Source of the DNA: Bacteroidota bacterium | GTDB taxonomy: Bacteria; Bacteroidota; Ignavibacteria; UBA10030; UBA8401 | Direction of reading: 5' to 3' | DNA length: 64,000 nt | Assembly: GCA_021796215.1 (NCBI GenBank) | Contig: JAJYOK010000004.1 | Coordinates: 120,029 to 184,028, forward strand | Shown here: one piece after another, positions 8,351-17,967 of the stretch | How the letters are laid out: each line of letters starts with the position of its first letter | Position numbering within the stretch: the first letter of the stretch is position 1 | Notes under the pieces: model-generated | What the model was told of the DNA's origin: nothing | The model's input: only the letters and a program-made list of their open reading frames with translations | Databases searched by the model: none | Translations under genes and position numbers: made by a program

Positions 8351-9562
8351 ATGACATTCGACACTGGTAATACCGGTTTTATGCTCGTTGCAACCAGCCT
8401 GGTAATGTTAATGACGCCTGGCCTGGCATTCTTCTATGGCGGGCTTGTCGGCAGAAAAAATGTTCTTACTATCATGATCCAAAGTTTTGTCTCGATGGGA
8501 GTCACGACAGTGCTCTGGTTTGCTTTCGGGTATTCCCTCTGTTTTAGCGGTGGACAGGGAGCAGTCATTGGTGATTTAAAGTATATGTTTTTGAGTGGAG
8601 TCAATCTTACGACCGCATTCGCGGGGGCCAACAGTATTCCAATCTGGGTCTTCATGGCCTACCAGATGATGTTTGCCCAAATCACACCTGCTCTCATCAC
8701 CGGGGCATTCAGTAACAGAGTCCGGTTTCAATCATATTTGATCTTCCTCGTACTGTGGCTTGTATTCGTCTATTTCCCATTCGCCCATATGATTTGGGGC
8801 GGAGGGCTGCTAGCAAAATGGGGTGTTCTCGATTTTGCTGGTGGCATCGTTGTCCACACGATCGCCGGATTTTCTGCTCTGGCAAGTGTGTTTTTTGTAG
8901 GAAAACGCCGAGTGCACGATAAGGGACCGCATAGCATCCCACTCGTCGCGCTCGGTACGGGGCTTCTATGGTTCGGCTGGTATGGTTTCAACGCAGGCAG
9001 CGAATTACGTGTCGATGCGATAACTGCACTTGCCTTCATCAATACAGATGTGGCAGCTTCGTTCGCTGCAATAACGTGGTTGATCGTCGCTTGGTCTTTT
9101 GAGAAGAAACCAAAATTTGTTGGGCTGCTGACAGGATCAATCGCAGGACTCGCTGCGGTAACACCTGCTGCCGGATACGTTTCGACCGCGAGTGCAGCGA
9201 CGATAGGCATTATGGCAAGCATCGTTTGTTATTTTGCGATCTATATGAAGAACAAGCTCCAGTGGGACGACGCACTGGATGTTTGGGGCGTCCATGGCGT
9301 GGGGGGATTTTTGGGTGTGATTGCATTGGGGATCAGTGCTGACTTGACAATGAACCCCTCCGGCTCGAATGGGCTCTCGTTGGGAAACTCTGTATTCTTC
9401 TTCAAAGAGACGTTCGCCGTAATCATTGCGGCATTCTATTCATTCATTTTCACATACGCCATGCTCTGGATTATTAATAAGGTGACTCCGGTAAAAGTGA
9501 GTATCCAAGAAGAGGAAATCGGTCTTGATGAGATCGAGCATGGAGAGCATGCGTATTTGTAG
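8351..9562 (+). CDS. amt: Ammonium transporter Amt
   Basis: A 403-aa Amt/MEP/Rh family channel with about eleven transmembrane segments. Family landmarks are intact: TPGLAFFYGGLVGRKN near the N-terminus, WGGGLL and GGIVVHTIAGFSAL, the signature LLWFGWYGFNAGSEL, and WGVHGVGGFLGVIALG. These segments carry the two pore histidines in the family (VVHT and GVHG context). The protein ends in EIEHGEHAYL, the usual cytoplasmic tail that meets GlnK. AAAGGA precedes the ATG. No glnB/glnK gene is adjacent, which is unusual but not rare. Confidence 0.95.
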   Translation: MTFDTGNTGFMLVATSLVMLMTPGLAFFYGGLVGRKNVLTIMIQSFVSMGVTTVLWFAFGYSLCFSGGQGAVIGDLKYMFLSGVNLTTAFAGANSIPIWVFMAYQMMFAQITPALITGAFSNRVRFQSYLIFLVLWLVFVYFPFAHMIWGGGLLAKWGVLDFAGGIVVHTIAGFSALASVFFVGKRRVHDKGPHSIPLVALGTGLLWFGWYGFNAGSELRVDAITALAFINTDVAASFAAITWLIVAWSFEKKPKFVGLLTGSIAGLAAVTPAAGYVSTASAATIGIMASIVCYFAIYMKNKLQWDDALDVWGVHGVGGFLGVIALGISADLTMNPSGSNGLSLGNSVFFFKETFAVIIAAFYSFIFTYAMLWIINKVTPVKVSIQEEEIGLDEIEHGEHAYL

Positions 9563-10176
9563 CAAAGAATTTTTTATAAGAACTGTTGGTCAGCCTTGCA
9601 TGACCAATGAGCAACAATGATTGTTCTCATGGGTCCTTCGTGTTGCCCCAAACCTTTCAAGAACTGGGGCTTCCAAGGGTTACAATAATTGAAAATAGCA
9701 GCCGACACGCCGCGAATGAGAAAGGAATTTTTGAAATAACGAGGGGAAGGTTTTCAGCGCTCTTAGTGGAAATATCAAGTCACCTAAGCTGAATCGGCAT
9801 AAGAACATTTTGGGACATGCCGGGGAAGCAGCGCCGCTCTGATTCTTGAAGTATCAGTCCACATTTTGCGATATATGAAAAAGAAGGTGTGATTATTTCT
9901 TTCAAGAAAAGAGCGAACCATCGTCGATATTCAAAATCAGATGCGGAAAAACTGAGCTGTATTCGTAGGGCGATAAACCAGAGTAAGTTCGGCATTGCAG
10001 GAAGAAAAACCATTCACTATCTTACTGCACATTCAAACGCAAAAACAATTATTGTGAGAATAAAAACTTCCACCAATGCGAAGTGTATAACAACTATTCT
10101 GAATGCGGAAAAGTAAAGAGGTGATCACGAACTATGCGAAAACCCAAAAGAAAAAGAAACTCTTTAAATATGGAAT
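9563..10176 (+). other. Intergenic stretch after amt, no recognised gene
   Basis: 614 bp without a credible gene. A 7-bp inverted repeat (TTGGTCA at 9586-9592, TGACCAA at 9601-9607) sits 24 bp past the amt stop and may be a weak terminator, but it lacks a T-run. The base composition shifts towards AT from about 9860 on, into the cytochrome cluster. Confidence 0.4.
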
Positions 10177-11112
10177 ATGAGATTTATACCTGCGCTAATT
10201 AGCGTTATGTTTTTATCGGCAGTTACATTAGCTGCAACCATAAAGCCCCCTTCGACAAAGGAGACTAATCAATATTGTTTTAGATGTCATTCGATGGCGA
10301 CCCTTTCTTACAGGGATGAAGCAACGGGAATAATTAAAAGCCTGTCGGTCAACCCTGAAGAATTTTACAATTCAAATCATAAGAATCTTGCATGCATTGC
10401 ATGCCATTCAAAAGACTTTAAAAATTTTCCGCACGATGTAACGCTTAACAATGAAAATCTTTATTGCCTGAATTGTCATAAAGATGAACCTAAGTTTCAG
10501 AAGTTTCATTTTCACAACATCGAAAGCACGTTTAAGGAAAGCGTTCATTATAAAAAGATGGGCGATAAATTTACATGTTTCGATTGTCATGACCCGCATA
10601 GCTTTAAAATAAACGCAAGAGTAAACCGGGAAATTAAAGAAACCGTTCTCTACGATAATCATATTTGTTTGAAGTGCCATGACAACACTTCAACGATCAA
10701 AAATTTATCGGGACAGCTTTTACCCGCTTTGAATATTGCTCATTCATGGCTGCCTCATATTAGCCTGCACTGGAAATCGGTTCGATGCATTGACTGTCAT
10801 ACCTCTCCTAATGCACCCGGCGTTAGCCATTTAATTTTATCCAAAGAGCACGCAGTGAAAAATTGTGTTGAATGCCATTCGAAAAATTCAATTTTACTTC
10901 AGTCGCTCTACAAGTTTCAAACGAAGCGAGAAAGAGACAAAGAAGGTTTTATTAATGCTGTTATCTTGAACAACGCCTATGTCATTGGCGCCACTAGAAA
11001 TTATTATTTGAATTTGCTCAGCTTCATCATTTTTGGAATAGTCATAGTTGCTCTCTCCGTCCATGGAATTTTACGATGGAAATCTCATAAAGGAAATTTC
11101 GGTGAAAAGTAA
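10177..11112 (+). CDS. Membrane-anchored heptaheme c-type cytochrome
   Basis: A 311-aa protein with an N-terminal signal peptide, seven CxxCH motifs (CFRCH, CIACH, CLNCH, CFDCH, CLKCH, CIDCH, CVECH) and one C-terminal transmembrane helix (about residues 276-297). It sits at the head of a three-gene unit with a cytochrome b and an octaheme cytochrome. The likely role is passing electrons from the cytochrome b in the membrane to the periplasmic octaheme enzyme. The spacing of motifs (NCHKDEP, DCHDPHS, HSWLPH) is typical of NrfB/NapC-like or Geobacter-type electron carriers, but no precise family is claimed. A/T-rich codons set it and its two neighbours apart from the rest of the window. Confidence 0.8.
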   Translation: MRFIPALISVMFLSAVTLAATIKPPSTKETNQYCFRCHSMATLSYRDEATGIIKSLSVNPEEFYNSNHKNLACIACHSKDFKNFPHDVTLNNENLYCLNCHKDEPKFQKFHFHNIESTFKESVHYKKMGDKFTCFDCHDPHSFKINARVNREIKETVLYDNHICLKCHDNTSTIKNLSGQLLPALNIAHSWLPHISLHWKSVRCIDCHTSPNAPGVSHLILSKEHAVKNCVECHSKNSILLQSLYKFQTKRERDKEGFINAVILNNAYVIGATRNYYLNLLSFIIFGIVIVALSVHGILRWKSHKGNFGEK

Positions 11113-11776
11113 GAAAGAATATTTTTACCCTGTCTGGCTGCGAACCTGGCACTGGCTTAATGCGCTGCTTTTCCTTTTGCTCATCTTTACCGGCGTGAAT
11201 ATGCAGTATGCAAACATAAAATCCCCCCTTATTGAATTTCATTCCGCAGTAACATTACATAATGTTTCGGGTATAACTCTTACCCTCAACTATCTGTTTT
11301 TTATCGTAGTGAATTTTATCTCTGGCAATTACAAGCAGTACATACCAACGCTTCAAAATTTCATTTCGAATTTAGTGCTGCAAACAAATTTTTATTTGCA
11401 TGGAATTTTTAAGAATGAAGAGCATCCTTTTAAAATTTCCAATAATCGAAAATTCAATCCGCTTCAACAATTTACCTATTTACAAATTATGTACGCCGCA
11501 GTTCCGATCATGGTCATGACCGGGTGGGCATTACTCTTCCCGGAAGTTTTAATCAAACAGATGTTCGGTATTTCAGGATTAACATTAACTGATATTGTCC
11601 ATACAATCGGCGCATTCTTTCTGTCCGTTTTTATAATCGGACATATTTATCTCGCAACAACCGGCACTACTATTTTAATCAACTTCAAAGCTATGGTTAC
11701 CGGCTGGCATTTTTCGCCGGATGAAGAATCAGAACCTCATATTTACTCAACTGAAGAGGCATCGAATGAAAAATAA
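11102..11776 (+). CDS. Cytochrome b561-type membrane subunit (quinol oxidising)
   Basis: A 224-aa integral membrane protein with four main hydrophobic segments. It opens with YPVWLRTWHWLNALLFLLLIFTG, the start typical of hydrogenase/formate-dehydrogenase type cytochrome b, with a conserved histidine in the first helix (TWHW). Further histidines sit in FHSAVTLHNVSG, DIVHTIGAF and IIGHIYLATTG and are candidate heme b ligands. A GTG start at 11102 with AAAGGA in front fits better than an ATG at 11048. It overlaps the heptaheme gene by 11 bp. In the family such subunits link the menaquinone pool to c-type cytochromes. Confidence 0.8.
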   Translation: MKSKKEYFYPVWLRTWHWLNALLFLLLIFTGVNMQYANIKSPLIEFHSAVTLHNVSGITLTLNYLFFIVVNFISGNYKQYIPTLQNFISNLVLQTNFYLHGIFKNEEHPFKISNNRKFNPLQQFTYLQIMYAAVPIMVMTGWALLFPEVLIKQMFGISGLTLTDIVHTIGAFFLSVFIIGHIYLATTGTTILINFKAMVTGWHFSPDEESEPHIYSTEEASNEK

Positions 11777-13982
11777 ATATTTTAAAATTCCAAAAACTAA
11801 AACCGGCAAACTCGCTTTCGCCCTTATTGTCATTATCGTGCTGGGTGGGATTTTTATGCAGGTTCTCTATGAGCCCTTATTCGAATGGTACACCGGAGTG
11901 AAAAACGGTACGCTAACATACGATTCGAGCATAAAACTTACCGACGAAGAATTTAACTCGCTTGCTGAAGATCTTACGTATCAAGACAGGCTACAGCGCG
12001 CCGAGGACATGACAAAGAATGAAACAGATCCGTTTACAAGAAAAGTTAAAATGGAAATACTGATGAACACTCCTTCGTTTATTCATCAGACTAAATTTGA
12101 TCATATAAAATATTTCAGAGATGCCGGCATTCGTCAATATAAAGGACCTGAAACTTGCTTACAATGTCACGAAGATATTAGCGTTCGTCATTCCGATGGC
12201 TCAACGGAAAAAGTAAACACAATGGATGATATTGTTAACTCTGTTCACTTCCAATTCCAGCGGAGAGCGGCGGGATTTTCTACTTACGGGTTCAATGGCA
12301 AACAAGTAAATAAAAACACTCGACCGATTCCCGTCGGCAAAATAGATCGCGCTTGCGGAATTCCCGGTAGCTTTTCATGGACAGGCTGGGCTGATTTAAT
12401 TAAAACTAAACCTGATAGTCTTCATGGAAAAATTCTTCTTAGAAGTGAGGGCTGTGGACAATGCCACATCGGCGGCAATTATCAGCCTGCGACTGAAGAT
12501 ATGATGCCCTTCGGCGAGGTGCCTTTATCTGCAAAAGAAGGAATTGATTGCCTTATCTGTCACTCTCAAAGCTATGATATGAATGAAAAATATGTTATAC
12601 AGGATGCAATCGGGTTAAGATGGAATGAAGATCGAAGCATGAAAGCAGCAATGACTGTTACAAAGCCGACAAATACTAATTGCTTGTACTGCCATCAACA
12701 TAATTTTGGCGGAGATACTTATTCCGGGAATGTAGCCGCTCATAATTTAGGATATAAAAATCCGCGCATCCTTCATGCGGGCGCTAAACGCGGCATGCCT
12801 TTTAGTCCCGAAGAAGATGTCCATGCCGCTGCGGGAGTTCAATGCATAGATTGCCATGTTCCCGAAGGGCATAAAATTCCCCGTGGAACCAAAGGCACCG
12901 ATTTGGTCGCTAATGATTTACCTGATAAACCAGTCGCGTGCGAAAACTGCCATACATCGGCGCCGCATACTAAAAATGAATTGGAACGCGTTATACTGAA
13001 CGGACATGTTGCTCGCGTCGCGTGCGAAACTTGCCACATTCCATATTTAAGAGATGATAATGTTGTTCTAAGAGATTGGGTGCATTCAACTTATAACAAA
13101 GAAGAAGGTATGTATGTGTACACAGACATACTAAAATCCGGTGAGCCTGATATTGGCTTTAATTATTTTTGGTACAACGGCAACGGAACTTTTCTTGCCG
13201 GCGCTTTAGGCAATAACCCGAATAAATCTGATCGTTACGACCCTCTGATGAATCAAATGACAAACATAACCAACTCCACTGCTCTGGCTGAAATTAGAAA
13301 TAATGTTAAAAATGATTTTAATATGGATGAAGCGCAAGCGGAAAAATATATGCTTGCAGTTACCAATACCCTTTCACAGCTTTCTCCCGGAATGGTTGCG
13401 GAAAGAGAAAAAGATATTACTGAACATTTAACCTCAATCGGCAATCTTGGCGACAGCAAAATATATCCGTTCAAATTATTTAACGCATATATGTACGAAG
13501 ACATGTCTAACCAAGGCCCGTTCGGCGCAATGATACTTCCATTTGATTATCCGACTTATTATGAAACCGGCAACTCGCTTGAGGCAATGAAGACGGCAAT
13601 CAAAAATCCGATCATTAAAAGGATGTATCAATATCCATTTAAAAAATATATGATGGATGACTTTATGGGGTATTTCGGCGTCAAAACATGGTCTGATGTT
13701 TATCCGATTGATAACAAAGGAAATCTAAGAAACATTGAGCCTCACTGGATGAGGCAGTTCGGTACATTGATGCTAAATCATTCGATAAAGAAAGAAGGGC
13801 TTGCCTGCGCATCATGCCATTCGCCACACGGAGTGCTCGATTTCAAAGAGCTTGGCTATTCAGCGGAAAGGATAAAAGATTTAACGCATCTTAAAGAACT
13901 AAAATACTTTAAGACAAGACCTTCGGATGAAAAAACCATCAAGCCGCGGGATAAAAAGAGACGAAGGCAAATTAGCTTTTAA
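11766..13982 (+). CDS. Octaheme c-type cytochrome, tetrathionate-reductase (OTR)-like
   Basis: A 738-aa protein with an N-terminal membrane anchor (residues about 14-33) and eight CxxCH motifs: CLQCH (131-135), CGQCH (230-234), CLICH (262-266), CLYCH, CIDCH, CENCH, CETCH and a last CASCH near the C-terminus. Order and context match the octaheme tetrathionate reductase family: an IDCLICH segment, a KRG...EEDVHAAAGVQCIDCHVPEGHKI block and a VACETCHIPYL block. Purified family members reduce tetrathionate, nitrite and hydroxylamine; the physiological substrate here is open. The ATG at 11766 overlaps the preceding stop and is preceded by GAAGAGG. The C-terminal ~250 residues after the seventh heme, and the separate last heme, are longer than I expect for the family. 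The tail is basic (KKRRR). Confidence 0.7.
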   Translation: MKNKYFKIPKTKTGKLAFALIVIIVLGGIFMQVLYEPLFEWYTGVKNGTLTYDSSIKLTDEEFNSLAEDLTYQDRLQRAEDMTKNETDPFTRKVKMEILMNTPSFIHQTKFDHIKYFRDAGIRQYKGPETCLQCHEDISVRHSDGSTEKVNTMDDIVNSVHFQFQRRAAGFSTYGFNGKQVNKNTRPIPVGKIDRACGIPGSFSWTGWADLIKTKPDSLHGKILLRSEGCGQCHIGGNYQPATEDMMPFGEVPLSAKEGIDCLICHSQSYDMNEKYVIQDAIGLRWNEDRSMKAAMTVTKPTNTNCLYCHQHNFGGDTYSGNVAAHNLGYKNPRILHAGAKRGMPFSPEEDVHAAAGVQCIDCHVPEGHKIPRGTKGTDLVANDLPDKPVACENCHTSAPHTKNELERVILNGHVARVACETCHIPYLRDDNVVLRDWVHSTYNKEEGMYVYTDILKSGEPDIGFNYFWYNGNGTFLAGALGNNPNKSDRYDPLMNQMTNITNSTALAEIRNNVKNDFNMDEAQAEKYMLAVTNTLSQLSPGMVAEREKDITEHLTSIGNLGDSKIYPFKLFNAYMYEDMSNQGPFGAMILPFDYPTYYETGNSLEAMKTAIKNPIIKRMYQYPFKKYMMDDFMGYFGVKTWSDVYPIDNKGNLRNIEPHWMRQFGTLMLNHSIKKEGLACASCHSPHGVLDFKELGYSAERIKDLTHLKELKYFKTRPSDEKTIKPRDKKRRRQISF

Positions 13983-14011
13983 AAATAATTTGAAGGAAGT
14001 TCAATAAACCA

Positions 14012-14036
14012 CCCCGACACAAGTGTCGAGGAATTC
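14012..14036 (+). terminator. Possible weak terminator after the cytochrome cluster
   Basis: A short inverted repeat (CGACAC at 14015-14020 with GTGTCG at 14023-14028) follows the octaheme gene by 30 bp. It lacks a clear T-run, so it could equally be a bidirectional stem between two convergent genes. Confidence 0.3.
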
Positions 14037-14042
14037 TTTCGA

Positions 14043-17000
14043 TTAAAAATTTTTCTTCAGCCGCCTCAACGCTTGACCGACAACTTGTGCAACCGCTTCT
14101 CTTTTTCTCTTTCTATCGGCTTCTGAGACAGCCCGGTATTGCACCTTGACCCGATACCCTTTGATTCGCTGTTCGCCACCTGCTTCCTGTGCCAATTGTT
14201 CATCAAGAAATAAAAATAACTCTTCCGGTTCAAAGAAGAGCACCTTCGATTGTTCATCTGCCGGGAGCTTCTCGGTTACCAATCTTTTAACAGCCTCGAG
14301 ATTCTTTTTCTCAGATGAACATACAATGATTGTGTCATATCCGGCCCGGAGGCACTTCTCTATATTATGAAGCTCCTGCACATCGCCAGTCGTCACTGAA
14401 ATCTCACACGCGATCCGTCTCCCATCTCGCTCAAGACCGACATCCACTCTTCCGCCATCCGATGTCGGTTCTTCAATCACCGCACGATAGCCTCTTTGCT
14501 CAGCCATTTTCTTGATGAGCGTCTGAAGGTAGCGATGACGCGACACATCCTGACGAGGGGCTGACTCTGTTACAAATGTAAGTTCGGGCTTCTCAATTGT
14601 TGTTGGGATATGTATTTCTTGTTTTGAATCGTCTTTAGCTTTTGGCAAAGGCACTACAACGGAAATGGGCGCTTGTTGAATGATTGGTGGTTCTTCCTTA
14701 TATCCCAATTGTATTTCCCTTTTCTGATGTCCATATTTCGCGCGTGATCGTGCAATGATCGTTTCTCGCTTTCTTTGTGCTTCTTCAGAAGCCACGTGAG
14801 GCATCTCAAATGTCTTCAGATTGAAGTCATACTCTTTCCGCTCGACACGGGCGATCGCCTCTCCCACACCAAGATTTTGCAAATCGGTCGAATCAAAGAA
14901 TGAGAATCCTGAACTCATTTTCTCCGCATCGAAATCCCCGAGACGGAAACAGATTCTGGTTGCCGGATTTGTGATCACAGAATTTGCCAGCGCTGTATTA
15001 TACTCGAAAAGCTGACGCAGATCTTGATGAGCAGCCACCAATCCGAGCGACATCTTTCTCGAACTGACGAGCATTGTTGCGATGGATTGTGTGATAAAAT
15101 TTTGAAATTCATCGAGATACAAAAAAAACGGCTCCCGTTCGCTCTGCACCTGCCGCGCCATGATGACCTGATATAGTTTAGAGACAAGAAGTGAACCCAA
15201 CAAATGAGAGTTTTCCTCTCCAATCACACCTTGAGCAAGCTTCACGAGAAGAATTTTTCTTCCTCTGACGATTTCTTCAAGATCAAGCCCCGCTTTCTCT
15301 CCGACTATGTTCCGTATGATCTTGGGCCGTAAGAAAGCATCCAACCTTGTGAGTATGGAATTTTGAGAGCCGCTTCTCAGCGATGGATATTCCTTCTCCC
15401 AGAAGTATCTGATCTCGGCCTCACTGACAGAATGAAGAACCTGTCGTCTAAAATCTCCATCAATCAAAAAATGCCGCAAATCTATCAGCGTCATTTCTTC
15501 AGGATATTCAAGCATCGCCGCAATCGCATTCCCCAGCACTGTTGTCATCTGGTCTCCCCAGCTTGTCGCGAATCTTTGGAACAAACCTACTAAGTCAGAT
15601 GAAAGAACTGTCTTTTCAATTTCGGAGTGGGCTTGGAGGATGTTGAACCCAACCGGATATTCCGTATCGCCCGGATCGAAGAGAATCACGTCGTCGAATC
15701 TGTTCTCAGGAACATGTTCTATGATGCGATCAATGAGATCGCCGTGCGGGTCGCAGAGACACACTCCGATCCCGGCTTTTATATCCTGACAGATTAAATT
15801 TAGTAACAGCGTCGATTTGCCAGTGCCGGTCGAACCTAAGACATGAATATGCCTCAGCCGCTGGTCTGTGCTCAGGTTAACTGTTGTCAGTTTTCCCTCG
15901 TGAAGGTTTTTGCCAAGAACGTAGTTTCCATGTGCTGTGATTGCCGGTGGTGACTTGGTCTTGCGAGCACTCTTTCTTTTGAGTTTTCTCGATTGAACAG
16001 AGGCGGAAGGAAAATGGACGAAGCCCATCAACTCCTCGCTGTTAAGAATCGTCCCTGTGCGATGAGATTGACGAAGGATGACATCCTCGAAATGAACGTC
16101 ACTATCATATCCGTCATTCGAGAGCGGAATCAGTTCATTGCTTGTCGGCTGTGCAAATGATGAAATGCCGCTTGCAAGTGATCGCGCAATTTCCCATGCC
16201 CTATCTTCTGTTGAACTTTGTCCGATAATCCTCAGCACAACTGCATAAAGAGGGCGTTGAATTTTCTTCCGGGCAAGAGGAACCATCTCCGGTGCGTCGG
16301 CAAAGAAAGGATCACCGTATGCATCGGTCACAGAATGAAGAATGCTTTCTGCCCACGGATTCCTCATACTCTGAAAAATCACCTGCAGCAGCCCAGTATC
16401 TTGTGATGATAGACTATCCAACGCGGCAATGATGCCAAGCAACGGATCGGGATCAAGGCTTTGAAAAGTTTTCAAGGAACGCATGAACTCATCGCTGAGA
16501 CCAAAGTCAACAATCACAGTATGCTCGTTGCATAATGTCTGTGAAAGACCGACTCCTTCTTCTATCGTTGCGTCAGGAAAAACGGAGCGGATGTGGGATT
16601 CAACATACGGCCTGTCCGGTTCCCGGCAAGCGATCTGCAACTGGATGCTGCCCGATGCACCGACGATCTCATAACTCACTGGATAGTTGCAGGAACCTAA
16701 ATTCAGAAGAAGCTGCTCGGCATACTCCGAAGGTATCTTTCGGTCGTGCGGAAGACTGATCCCAAGCTCGATGATGTCATCCTCATTCTCAAATGGTGCG
16801 GGAATTAGTTCTTCTTCCTCCAAAGGTATATTTGCAGAAGACTCTTCCGCTTTTCGGAATCCAGACTTTAACTCTTCAACAAGAGAGCTGAGGAACGTGG
16901 GCTTACTCCCATCATCAATCGGCGTTTGGAAAGAAGCATAAGCATGAACAAACGGCTCGAAGGGAGGTTCAAGCTCAACCAGGGAGTTCCACACATCCCA

Positions 17001-17066
17001 ACCCCTCCCCCTCATCTCCCAGCGATACCAATGTGCGGTCAATGCCTCTGCGCTGAAGTCATTCAT
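14043..17066 (-). CDS. VirD4/TraD-like DNA-translocation ATPase fused to a nuclease-like C-terminal domain
   Basis: A 1007-aa protein. Residues about 375-760 form a RecA-like motor of the type IV coupling-protein/HerA (DUF87) class: Walker A GSTGTGKST at 411-419, CDPHGDLID at 438-446, Walker B FFLYLDEFQ at 647-655, and a sensor-like AAHQD at 678-682. The N-terminal 370 residues are acidic and unfamiliar. The end (about 843-960) has the strand pattern of a PD-(D/E)XK fold, GGRVDVGLERDGRR then ACEIS, with E-x-S instead of the usual E-x-K, so catalysis is doubtful. No transmembrane segment is seen here; the 182-aa gene just upstream (4-bp gap) supplies one. No relaxase or mating-pore gene lies near, so this may be a DNA pump of an integrated element or a defence system. 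Confidence 0.75.
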   Translation of the reverse strand: MNDFSAEALTAHWYRWEMRGRGWDVWNSLVELEPPFEPFVHAYASFQTPIDDGSKPTFLSSLVEELKSGFRKAEESSANIPLEEEELIPAPFENEDDIIELGISLPHDRKIPSEYAEQLLLNLGSCNYPVSYEIVGASGSIQLQIACREPDRPYVESHIRSVFPDATIEEGVGLSQTLCNEHTVIVDFGLSDEFMRSLKTFQSLDPDPLLGIIAALDSLSSQDTGLLQVIFQSMRNPWAESILHSVTDAYGDPFFADAPEMVPLARKKIQRPLYAVVLRIIGQSSTEDRAWEIARSLASGISSFAQPTSNELIPLSNDGYDSDVHFEDVILRQSHRTGTILNSEELMGFVHFPSASVQSRKLKRKSARKTKSPPAITAHGNYVLGKNLHEGKLTTVNLSTDQRLRHIHVLGSTGTGKSTLLLNLICQDIKAGIGVCLCDPHGDLIDRIIEHVPENRFDDVILFDPGDTEYPVGFNILQAHSEIEKTVLSSDLVGLFQRFATSWGDQMTTVLGNAIAAMLEYPEEMTLIDLRHFLIDGDFRRQVLHSVSEAEIRYFWEKEYPSLRSGSQNSILTRLDAFLRPKIIRNIVGEKAGLDLEEIVRGRKILLVKLAQGVIGEENSHLLGSLLVSKLYQVIMARQVQSEREPFFLYLDEFQNFITQSIATMLVSSRKMSLGLVAAHQDLRQLFEYNTALANSVITNPATRICFRLGDFDAEKMSSGFSFFDSTDLQNLGVGEAIARVERKEYDFNLKTFEMPHVASEEAQRKRETIIARSRAKYGHQKREIQLGYKEEPPIIQQAPISVVVPLPKAKDDSKQEIHIPTTIEKPELTFVTESAPRQDVSRHRYLQTLIKKMAEQRGYRAVIEEPTSDGGRVDVGLERDGRRIACEISVTTGDVQELHNIEKCLRAGYDTIIVCSSEKKNLEAVKRLVTEKLPADEQSKVLFFEPEELFLFLDEQLAQEAGGEQRIKGYRVKVQYRAVSEADRKRKREAVAQVVGQALRRLKKNF

Positions 17067-17070
17067 GGCT

Positions 17071-17619
17071 TCACATTTTCTTCCTAAAGAGCTCGCGCAT
17101 GATCGGTTTCCTCTCAGACTCGGACAATAACCGTAATCCCTGCCCCTTCATTTTTTGGTCCAATACTTCAACCACCGCCGAATGCACGCTGTCTTGAAAC
17201 ATTAATGCCGTGTCAATTCTGTAAAAGGTCTCGGGGCGAAACATCGTGATCAAGAGCGGACCGAGAAGAGGAATATTGCTGATCACTGAGCTCGGTATCT
17301 CGCCAAGCCACCATGATACAAAGAAGTCTTTGCCGAATGGTGCCGCACAGACGTGAAATACATATTCACGCCGGCTGATCAGGAGATACATCCGCTTTGC
17401 CGAGGCAATTCCACCCTCATGGAAATGTTCTACCCACACTTTCACATCCGGGATTTTCCTCACGTCGATTAATCCGTCAACCTCTTCATAGAAGTCTTCG
17501 ACGGAAACCCGAAGCCCTTGAACGAGATGATGCCAGTGAGAGATAATGACGGGTTTTCTCTTCCTAATGAGGATGAGGAAAAGCAATAGAAGAAATAAGA
17601 GGGTAAGGAATGTAAGCAT
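17071..17619 (-). CDS. Membrane-anchored protein of unknown function, paired with the VirD4-like ATPase
   Basis: A 182-aa protein with one N-terminal transmembrane helix (residues 2-18, almost all Leu/Phe/Ile) and then a basic RKRKP stop, so the bulk is cytoplasmic. The soluble part contains strands such as VKVWVEHFHEGG and RREYVFHVCAAPFGKDFFVSWWLGE. It is separated by 4 bp from the ATPase gene. Linkage suggests that it anchors the ATPase at the membrane, as TraG/VirD4 N-termini do for themselves. I do not recognise the family. Confidence 0.65.
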   Translation of the reverse strand: MLTFLTLLFLLLLFLILIRKRKPVIISHWHHLVQGLRVSVEDFYEEVDGLIDVRKIPDVKVWVEHFHEGGIASAKRMYLLISRREYVFHVCAAPFGKDFFVSWWLGEIPSSVISNIPLLGPLLITMFRPETFYRIDTALMFQDSVHSAVVEVLDQKMKGQGLRLLSESERKPIMRELFRKKM

Positions 17620-17911
17620 AGAAAGTCCGAATTGATGAAAGAATTTTTATAGTTCTTCTTCCTCTTTAGTGAGATTGACTCGCTATCCAAGAAATCCGGG
17701 GAACTTTATTAAGCAGCTTCACGATTTTTTCAAGAGACTCGAACTTTGGTGAACACACCTGCTTTATTAATGCAGCTTCCCATCCATCATGATTCTGAGG
17801 CTCTGTTATGAGGGATAAAGATAGTTATTGGTACGGTCAATTTCCAATCATTACGGAGGGATTTGATAGCCTTGATAATTGATATTTGATTTTTTGCATG
17901 GTATACTACTG

Positions 17912-17940
17912 TTGACATTATCCCTCTGCGGCACTATAAT
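17912..17940 (+). promoter_or_regulatory. Consensus sigma-70 promoter for the toxin-antitoxin pair
   Basis: TTGACA at 17912-17917 and TATAAT at 17935-17940, separated by exactly 17 bp, match the sigma-70 consensus at all twelve positions. The predicted start lies about 20 bp before the ATG at 17968. The rest of the 17620-17911 spacer shows no gene. Confidence 0.75.
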
Positions 17941-17967
17941 AAAGCCGGTTATTTGAAAGAGGCACAT

